A stretch of DNA of 20,412 nt from Prevotella sp. CAG:755 (GTDB taxonomy: Bacteria; Bacteroidota; Bacteroidia; Bacteroidales; Bacteroidaceae), in assembly GCA_000431275.1 (NCBI GenBank), contig HF989171.1, forward strand, positions 18,070 to 38,481, written 5' to 3'. The position numbers were made by a program, and so were the translations under genes. Positions 15,020 to 20,412 of the stretch are shown piece by piece. Under the pieces are notes generated by a model that searched no databases, had not been told where the DNA came from, and saw only the letters and a list, made by a program, of their open reading frames with translations. Every line of letters begins with the position of its first letter. Position 1 is the stretch's first letter.

Positions 15020-18000
15020 CTAATTAATTTTGTATTCCACCGTAGCGTTACTGTCGAGGTAATCGATTAAGGACTTTTTAACGGAGAATTTATGGTCAGC
15101 GGCTTGGAGAGCCACGTGCATGTTGTTCTTGCGGTCAACAACGTTGAGGGCCAGCTCTGTGGAGCCGGGGGCTGACTTTATGAGTGAGATGAACTCTGTG
15201 GCCCACAGTGCGTCGATGTCTTCGAGGTTGACCGTGACGGTCAGTTTCTCAATGCCGCGTTCGTTCACGTCTGCCAGGAATTCCACTTTGCCAAGGCGGA
15301 AATCATAGACACCCTCCCGCCATCTGGCAGGTTCTATGCGTGCCGTGATGAAAAGTGTATTTCCCTGTACGACGAGGAAGTTCCGCCACCTCGTCCAGTC
15401 GTCACCGAAGAGCGTGATTTCCGCCGACCCCGTGTAGTCCTCAATCTTGAAACGACCGTACGGCTTACCGTTCTTCGTCTGTCCTTCCATGGCGGAAGTG
15501 ATGATGCCGCCAAAGGTGATTTCATGCCCAGCGAGCGGCTCGCGGTCTTCGAGATCGGCGCAGTGTGTAGTGCAGAGGAATTTCAGCGCAGCCGCGAACT
15601 TGTCGAGCGGGTGTCCTGAGATGTATATGCCGATGAGGTCACGTTCCTTGTTGAGTCGTTCAAGGTCGCTCCATTGTCCGGCTTTTTCCGGCGGCTCCGG
15701 ATGGGCAATCTCAACGGCGTCGTCATCGCCGAAAAGCGAGTTTTGTGCTTGCGCCTGTTCCTGCTGGAAACGGTTGCCGTAGCGTACGAGGTTTTCGATG
15801 AAAGTCTCGCCTTTTTCATTTTCCGTGAAGTATTGCTCGCGTGTGATGTCTGTAAAACTGTCGAATGCTCCTGCGAGAATCAGGTTTTCGAGCGTCTTGC
15901 GGTTGCAAGCGTTCAGGTTCACGCGCTGCATGAAGTCGTAGACTGAGCGGAACGGGCCGTTCGCTGTGCGTTCTTTGACAATGGCCTCGACGGCTGCCTC
16001 TCCCACCCCCTTGACGGCGCCGAGGCCGAAACGGATAGCCCCGTGGTTGTTGACGGAGAATTTGTGATAACTTTCGTTCACATCGGGGCCGAGGGCTTGG
16101 ACCCGCATTGACTTGCATTCGTCGAGGAATTTTGTGATGTCGGTGATGTTCGACAAGTTGCGGCTCATGGTCGCTGCCATGTACTGGGCGGGGAAGTTGG
16201 CTTTCAGGTAGGCCGTCTGGTAGGCTACCCATGAATAACACGTGGCGTGACTTTTGTTGAAGGCATAGGAAGCAAATGCGCGCCAGTCGTTCCATATCTT
16301 TTCAAGCACTTTCTCGTCGTATCCGTTCGCTTTTCCTCCTTCGATGAACTTGGGATACATGTGGTTCAGCTTGTCGATGAGCTTTTTGCCCATGGCTTTG
16401 CGTAGGGTGTCGCTCTCTCCGCGTGTGAAGTTCGCAATGACGCGTGAGAGCAGCATGACTTGCTCTTGATAGACCGTGATTCCGTATGTGTCTTTCAGGT
16501 ATTTCTCCATGCATGGCAGGTCGTACGTGATGGGCTCCTCGCCATGTTTGCGTTTGATGAACTGCGGAATGTAGGCCATGGGGCCCGGGCGGTAGAGCGC
16601 GTTCATCGCTATGAGGTCTTCAAAGGTCGATGGTTGCAGCTCACGCAGGTATTTCTGCATTCCGGATGACTCGAACTGGAATGTGCCGACAGTCTGGCCG
16701 TCGCAATAAAGCTGGTAGGTGGCAGGATCGTCGATTGGAACTTTATCAATGTCCAGCTCGATGCCGAGGCTCATCCTGATATTTTCTACGGCTTCTTTGA
16801 TGATGGACAGCGTCTTTAAGCCGAGAAAGTCCATCTTTATGAGGCCCGTCTCTTCGATAACGCTGCCTTCGTATTGCGTGCAGCGCAGTTTTTCGTGAGT
16901 ATCCTTGTCTTCGGCTGTCGATATGGGGACCCAGTCGGAGATGTCGTCGCGGCAGATGATTGTGCCGCAGGCGTGTACGCCGGTGTTGCGGATGTTTCCT
17001 TCGAGCATCTTGGCGTAGCGTATCGTGTCGTGCAGGAGAACGTCGGACGACGCTTCGGCCTGCTGCAACTCCGGGATGGCGGCGATGGCGTTCGTCAGGT
17101 TCATCTTGGGCACCTTTCCGTCAGGCCCCTCGGGGAGGCGGTCGGGGATGAGCTTACACAGGCGGTTGCTGATGTCGAGGGGAAGTTTTTCGACGCGGGC
17201 CACGTCCTTGATGGCTAGCTTGGTGGCCATCGTTCCGTAGGTGATGATGTGCGCCACCTTCTCCTCGCCATATTTCTTAGTCACCCAGTTCAGCACACGT
17301 CCGCGACCGTCGTCGTCGAAGTCGACGTCGATATCCGGCAGGGAGATGCGGTCGGGATTGAGGAAACGTTCGAACAGCAGGTCGTACTTAATCGGGTCTA
17401 TCTGCGTGATACCCAGACAGTAGGCTACGGCCGATCCGGCGGCCGATCCACGCCCCGGTCCCACTGAGACGCCGAGTTCGTTGCGTGCCACGTTGATGTA
17501 GTCCTGCACGATGAGGAAGTAACCCGGGAAACCCATAGTCTTCATGATGTGCAACTCGAAGTTGAGCCGTTCTTTCACTTCGTCGGAAAACGGTGTCGGG
17601 TAACGTTCGGCCGCCCGCTCATACGTCAGTTTGGCGAGATAGTCTGCTTCGAGCTTGATGCGGTAAAGTTTGTCGTAGCCGCCCAGCTTCCTGATTTTCT
17701 TCTCGGCTTCCTCTTGCGATAGGACGACGTTCCCGTTTTCGTCACGGGTGAATTCGTCGAAGAGGTCCTGTTCCGTGAATTTCTTCCGGTACTCCTCTTC
17801 CGTGCCGAACTCCTCGGGAATATCGAAGTTGGGCATGATGGGCGCATGGTCGATAGTGTAAGTTTCCACCTTGTCGCATATCTCGCATGTGTTGGCCAGC
17901 GCTTCGGGCACGTCGGCGAAGATGGCGTTCATCTCGGCTTGTGTCTTGAACCATTCCTGCTTGGTGTAGAGCATACGGCTAGGATCGTTCAGTTCGCGGC

Positions 18001-18823
18001 CTGTCGATAGACAGATAAGCCGGTCGTGTGCCTCAGCGTTCTCCTCGTCGACGAAGTGCGTGTCGTTGGTACAGATGAGCTTCACTCCGTGCTTCCGGCT
18101 GAGTCCGATGAGTGCCTCGTTCACCCGTTGTTGCAGGGGAAAGGTCTCCCTGTTGGCGCGGATGGTCGGGTCGGTCACTTCGTGGCGTTGCAGCTCGAGG
18201 TAGTAATCGTCGCCGAATACTGATTTGAACCAAAGCACTGCTTTTTCGGCTTCTTCCATCTGTCCGCTGAGAATCTTACGGGGAATTTCACCACCGAGGC
18301 AGGCGGAGCTCACGATGAGCCCTTCCTTATAGCGTTCGAGGTCTTCGTGGTCGGTGCGGGGGCGCATGTAGAAGCCATCGGTCCATGCACGCGAAACGAG
18401 TTTTATCAGATTGTGATAGCCTTGTTCGTTCTTTGCGAGCACTACTAGATGCCATCCCGATTGGTCTTCGCGCGTCTCTTTGAGCGCTTTTCCCCGTCGG
18501 GCTACATACATTTCGCAACCGAATATCGGTTTGAATGCAAGGATGCGTTGCTGCTTTTCGATGGTCTTTCGCAGTTCCTCCTGTTCAGCGGGCTGCGCGT
18601 CGGCCAGTTTCGACTCTGCCTCGGCGAGCACACCCTTGGCTTTTCCTTTCAACTTACCGACGTAGTTGAAGAACTCCTTGATGCCCATCATGTTGCCGTG
18701 GTCGGTGAGGGCCATGCCGGGCATCCCGTCTTTGAGGGCTTTGTCCACAAGTTTCGGCACAGCGGCCTGGCCGTCGAGGATGGAGTATTGGGAGTGGACG
18801 TGTAGGTGGACGTATTTTTCCAT
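15020..18823 (-). CDS. dnaE: DNA polymerase III subunit alpha
   Basis: The replicative polymerase catalytic subunit, 1,267 residues from this start. An N-terminal PHP domain begins with HLHVHSQYS (H6, H8, H10) and includes LTDHGNM. The palm follows with the acidic catalytic block PDIDVDF (D497, D499, D501), preceded by SVGPGRGSAAGS. Fingers and thumb motifs include NALYRPGPM, YGITVYQEQVMLL and ASYAFNKSHA. A helix-hairpin-helix (GAVKGVGEAAVEAI) is next, then an OB fold (ITFGGIITSAMEGQTKNGKP). No DnaQ-type exonuclease is inserted, so it is DnaE and not PolC. Start choice: the frame can begin at GTG 18847, which overlaps the previous stop (GTGA), but family proteins begin with Met just before the HLHVH motif, so ATG 18823 is preferred. 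It is the last gene of the DUF4494-yggS-small protein unit. Confidence 0.97.
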   Translation of the reverse strand: MEKYVHLHVHSQYSILDGQAAVPKLVDKALKDGMPGMALTDHGNMMGIKEFFNYVGKLKGKAKGVLAEAESKLADAQPAEQEELRKTIEKQQRILAFKPIFGCEMYVARRGKALKETREDQSGWHLVVLAKNEQGYHNLIKLVSRAWTDGFYMRPRTDHEDLERYKEGLIVSSACLGGEIPRKILSGQMEEAEKAVLWFKSVFGDDYYLELQRHEVTDPTIRANRETFPLQQRVNEALIGLSRKHGVKLICTNDTHFVDEENAEAHDRLICLSTGRELNDPSRMLYTKQEWFKTQAEMNAIFADVPEALANTCEICDKVETYTIDHAPIMPNFDIPEEFGTEEEYRKKFTEQDLFDEFTRDENGNVVLSQEEAEKKIRKLGGYDKLYRIKLEADYLAKLTYERAAERYPTPFSDEVKERLNFELHIMKTMGFPGYFLIVQDYINVARNELGVSVGPGRGSAAGSAVAYCLGITQIDPIKYDLLFERFLNPDRISLPDIDVDFDDDGRGRVLNWVTKKYGEEKVAHIITYGTMATKLAIKDVARVEKLPLDISNRLCKLIPDRLPEGPDGKVPKMNLTNAIAAIPELQQAEASSDVLLHDTIRYAKMLEGNIRNTGVHACGTIICRDDISDWVPISTAEDKDTHEKLRCTQYEGSVIEETGLIKMDFLGLKTLSIIKEAVENIRMSLGIELDIDKVPIDDPATYQLYCDGQTVGTFQFESSGMQKYLRELQPSTFEDLIAMNALYRPGPMAYIPQFIKRKHGEEPITYDLPCMEKYLKDTYGITVYQEQVMLLSRVIANFTRGESDTLRKAMGKKLIDKLNHMYPKFIEGGKANGYDEKVLEKIWNDWRAFASYAFNKSHATCYSWVAYQTAYLKANFPAQYMAATMSRNLSNITDITKFLDECKSMRVQALGPDVNESYHKFSVNNHGAIRFGLGAVKGVGEAAVEAIVKERTANGPFRSVYDFMQRVNLNACNRKTLENLILAGAFDSFTDITREQYFTENEKGETFIENLVRYGNRFQQEQAQAQNSLFGDDDAVEIAHPEPPEKAGQWSDLERLNKERDLIGIYISGHPLDKFAAALKFLCTTHCADLEDREPLAGHEITFGGIITSAMEGQTKNGKPYGRFKIEDYTGSAEITLFGDDWTRWRNFLVVQGNTLFITARIEPARWREGVYDFRLGKVEFLADVNERGIEKLTVTVNLEDIDALWATEFISLIKSAPGSTELALNVVDRKNNMHVALQAADHKFSVKKSLIDYLDSNATVEYKIN

Positions 18824-18843
18824 GCTTGGGGGCTTTTTTCTGG

Positions 18844-19035
18844 TCACTTCAATTTTTCGCGCATCCGGGCCACGCGCTCCTCCACCTCGCCTGCGGGGAG
18901 GTCGGGGCGCAACTCTTCAATCTGGCGACGCAGCTCGTCGATGGCAAGTTGGCGCAGCGCGGCTTTTCCGGCGCGCACTCCACTCTGGTAGTTGTGATAG
19001 GGCAAAAGATTGCGGTTATAGTTGCCGTCGCTCAT
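18844..19035 (-). CDS. Small hypothetical protein between yggS and dnaE
   Basis: A 63-residue soluble protein starting MSDGNYNRNLLPYHNYQSGV, then an Ala/Arg/Glu/Leu-rich helical half ending ERVARMREKLK. A longer open frame to 19197 exists, but its upstream part is the reverse of yggS and very Arg-rich, so the start at 19035 is preferred; it is 14 bases after the yggS stop. Its stop overlaps the possible GTG start of dnaE. The packing inside a co-directional operon and the protein-like composition support a real gene. I do not recognise the family and no function is suggested. Confidence 0.7.
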   Translation of the reverse strand: MSDGNYNRNLLPYHNYQSGVRAGKAALRQLAIDELRRQIEELRPDLPAGEVEERVARMREKLK

Positions 19036-19049
19036 TGTCGTATTTAATC

Positions 19050-19724
19050 TTAATAGGTGCGTTCGCCGAAGATGGAAGTGCCGATGCGCACCATGTTGCT
19101 TCCTTCTTCGACGGCGAGTCGGTAGTCGTGGCTCATGCCCCACGAGCGCAGATTGAAGTCTGCGTCGTTGGAGAAACGCGCGGCCTTCACTTCGCAATAC
19201 AGGGCGTAGGCCGAAGCGAATTCGCGGCGGATCTGTGCCTCGTCGTCAGTTTGGGTGGCCATGCACATCAGGCCGCGCACTTTTACGTGCGGCAATCTGG
19301 CGAGTGTGTCGTCCGTGAGAAGCGTACGCGCCTCGTCGACGGTGAAACCGTATTTCGTCGCTTCGTCGGCTACATGCAGTTCCAACAGGCAGGGAACGGT
19401 GCGGCCGCAGCGTGCAGCCTGTTTCTCGATTTCGTCGAGCAGCCTGACGGAATCGACGGCATGGATGAGTGACACGTAGGGAGCAATGTACTTCACCTTG
19501 TTTGTCTGCAAGTGGCCGATGAAGTGCCACTCGACGTCAGACGGCATCTGTCCGCGTTTCTCCTGCATCTCCTGCACATGACTCTCACCGAATATGCGCT
19601 GCCCGGCATCGTATGCCTCGCGCAACGCCTCGACGGGATGGAATTTCGAGACGGCTACCAGTTCGACGCCCTTGGGAAGTGAGGCGCGTGTGGCAGCCAG
19701 GCGCTGTTGTAAGGGAGTGCTCAT
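19050..19724 (-). CDS. yggS: YggS/PROSC-family pyridoxal-phosphate homeostasis protein
   Basis: A 224-residue single-domain alanine-racemase-fold protein that binds pyridoxal 5'-phosphate and helps keep free PLP and amino-acid pools balanced; no catalytic reaction is established. The PLP-binding lysine is K27 in LVAVSKFHP. Other family blocks are FGESHVQE, WHFIGHLQTNKVKYI, VDSVRLLDEI, KYGF, VRGLMCMAT and the C-terminal phosphate-binding region LRSWGMSHDYRLAVEEGSNMVRIGTSIFG. The length is normal for the family. It starts one base after the stop of the DUF4494-type gene (TGAAATG), so translation is probably coupled, and it is followed by the small gene and dnaE. Confidence 0.95.
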   Translation of the reverse strand: MSTPLQQRLAATRASLPKGVELVAVSKFHPVEALREAYDAGQRIFGESHVQEMQEKRGQMPSDVEWHFIGHLQTNKVKYIAPYVSLIHAVDSVRLLDEIEKQAARCGRTVPCLLELHVADEATKYGFTVDEARTLLTDDTLARLPHVKVRGLMCMATQTDDEAQIRREFASAYALYCEVKAARFSNDADFNLRSWGMSHDYRLAVEEGSNMVRIGTSIFGERTY

Positions 19725-19725
19725 T

Positions 19726-20196
19726 TCAGTCTTCTATTTTTTTCAGATGTTCGGGCACAGCCTGCTGATAGTGGTAGACGTCCATGATGGGCGTTTCGGC
19801 CACCGACGAGATGACGTAGTCCATCATCGAGCCTTTCATGCCCTCATCGAGGCGTTTGATAGCACCGCGCAGATCGCTGGCCTGGACGAGGACGTTTTGC
19901 GACGTCTTCTTTTCGGCACCGCTTTTCTCGTCGAGGGTGACGAAAGTCAGTTTGCATTTGAACCAGCGGTCTGCCTCGTCGCCCGGCGTCTCGAAAAGCT
20001 CGGCGTAGCGGGCCCGTTTGATGTCTGCCACTTGGAACTCGCCCGTCATGAAGGGTGTCATCTCCTCGATAATGCGCTTTTCAGCTTCGGTAAAGTTGAT
20101 GGCGTCGACCAGATAGGGTTCCGTCACCTTCTTCACCTGCCCGTTGTCCATCGTTTTCTCGTATTTGATTTTACATTCAAACCATTCGTTCATCAT
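19726..20196 (-). CDS. DUF4494-type protein, unknown function
   Basis: A 156-residue soluble protein. The opening MMNEWFECKIKYEKTMDNGQ and the segments VTEPYLVDAINFTEAEKRI and RWFKCKLTFVTLDEKSGAEK form two related halves. Each has a WF-x-CK strand followed by an alpha/beta segment (WFECKIKY, then WFKCKLTF about 75 residues later), which suggests an internal duplication. I recognise it as DUF4494, a family I know mainly from Bacteroidetes; its role is unknown. Two adjacent ATG codons (20196 and 20193) could start it. It is first in the operon with yggS, the small protein and dnaE, which hints at nothing more specific than housekeeping expression. Confidence 0.88.
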   Translation of the reverse strand: MMNEWFECKIKYEKTMDNGQVKKVTEPYLVDAINFTEAEKRIIEEMTPFMTGEFQVADIKRARYAELFETPGDEADRWFKCKLTFVTLDEKSGAEKKTSQNVLVQASDLRGAIKRLDEGMKGSMMDYVISSVAETPIMDVYHYQQAVPEHLKKIED

Positions 20197-20238
20197 AGTT
20201 GCTGTCGTGAATTATCTGTTAGTATGAGTGGTAGGCCC

Positions 20239-20269
20239 GCCGGCTGTCCGGCCGCATCCGGTGATGCGG
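20239..20269 (-). other. Two back-to-back hairpins in the leader of the DUF4494-yggS-dnaE operon
   Basis: GCCGG-CTGT-CCGGC (20239-20252) and CCGCATC-CGGT-GATGCGG (20252-20269) are perfect inverted repeats sharing one base. They lie in the roughly 90-base leader between the candidate promoter at 20295-20302 and the first gene, so they would be transcribed on the minus strand. The rest of 20197-20412 shows no credible gene; 20303-20412 is featureless apart from a short CCGCC-TGTTCC direct repeat. Confidence 0.4.
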
Positions 20270-20294
20270 GGCTGAGGACGCCCGTAGAGCCATG

Positions 20295-20302
20295 CAAAGC
20301 TA
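20295..20302 (-). promoter_or_regulatory. Candidate -7 element for the DUF4494-yggS-dnaE operon
   Basis: TAGCTTTG on the minus strand matches TAnnTTTG exactly, 98 bases upstream of the first ATG. No TTTG is visible at the -33 position. It is the only consensus element in the upstream gap. Confidence 0.5.
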
Positions 20303-20412
20303 CATAACTTTTTCGGGACACGGGATGTGGAGCCTGCTTTTTTTAACGCTCTAACGGAGCCTTGTGCCGCCCTGTTCCGCCTTGTTCCCCACTCCGCCAG
20401 CCGTGAGCACAA

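Noticed and set aside
20212..20412. Minus-strand open frame running off the window
   Set aside because: It contains the candidate promoter and the leader hairpins, is rich in Arg and Thr without recognisable features, and stops inside the leader.

Overview
The window is a gene-dense stretch of about 55% G+C (estimated by eye) from a member of the Bacteroidota, most likely order Bacteroidales. Supporting signs are a DUF4494-type protein, a DUF3667 zinc-ribbon membrane protein, a long PHP-type DnaE of the Bacteroidetes kind, a second-type LpxA homologue, and repeated TAnnTTTG promoter elements (the Bacteroidetes -7 box) in the short intergenic gaps. The genus cannot be fixed from the sequence. 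I see no insertion sequence, integrase, CRISPR array, tRNA or rRNA. This looks like a chromosomal housekeeping and envelope region.

Left part (1-4604). The 3' end of lepA (+) converges on a two-gene minus-strand operon, cca then an RluA-family pseudouridine synthase, with a bidirectional-looking terminator between them. All three act in translation or RNA maturation. Divergent from cca is a small predicted lipoprotein gene at 4206-4604.

Middle (4605-11663). A 307-base non-coding stretch holds a strong hairpin with several competing pairings, a clear promoter and an inverted repeat at the predicted transcription start. It leads into a tripartite RND efflux operon: periplasmic adaptor lipoprotein, HAE1-type inner-membrane pump and outer-membrane factor lipoprotein. 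A hexapeptide-repeat acyltransferase of the LpxA family follows 20 bases later, and a good terminator ends the unit. No local regulator gene accompanies the pump.

Right part (11733-20196, all minus strand). This holds a DUF3667 zinc-ribbon/membrane protein and a secreted protein with a very basic Pro/Arg/Gly-rich tail. Next come a small acidic protein translationally coupled to thioredoxin, then DNA polymerase III alpha (dnaE). Reading in transcription order, DUF4494, a YggS-type PLP protein, a 63-residue protein and dnaE form one tightly packed operon, followed by trxA and the acidic protein, which also have their own candidate promoter.

The least explained items are the 18-bp perfect palindrome at 13048-13065, the alternative RNA structures at 4607-4717, and the PRG-rich secreted protein. 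No wholly new multi-gene system is evident.
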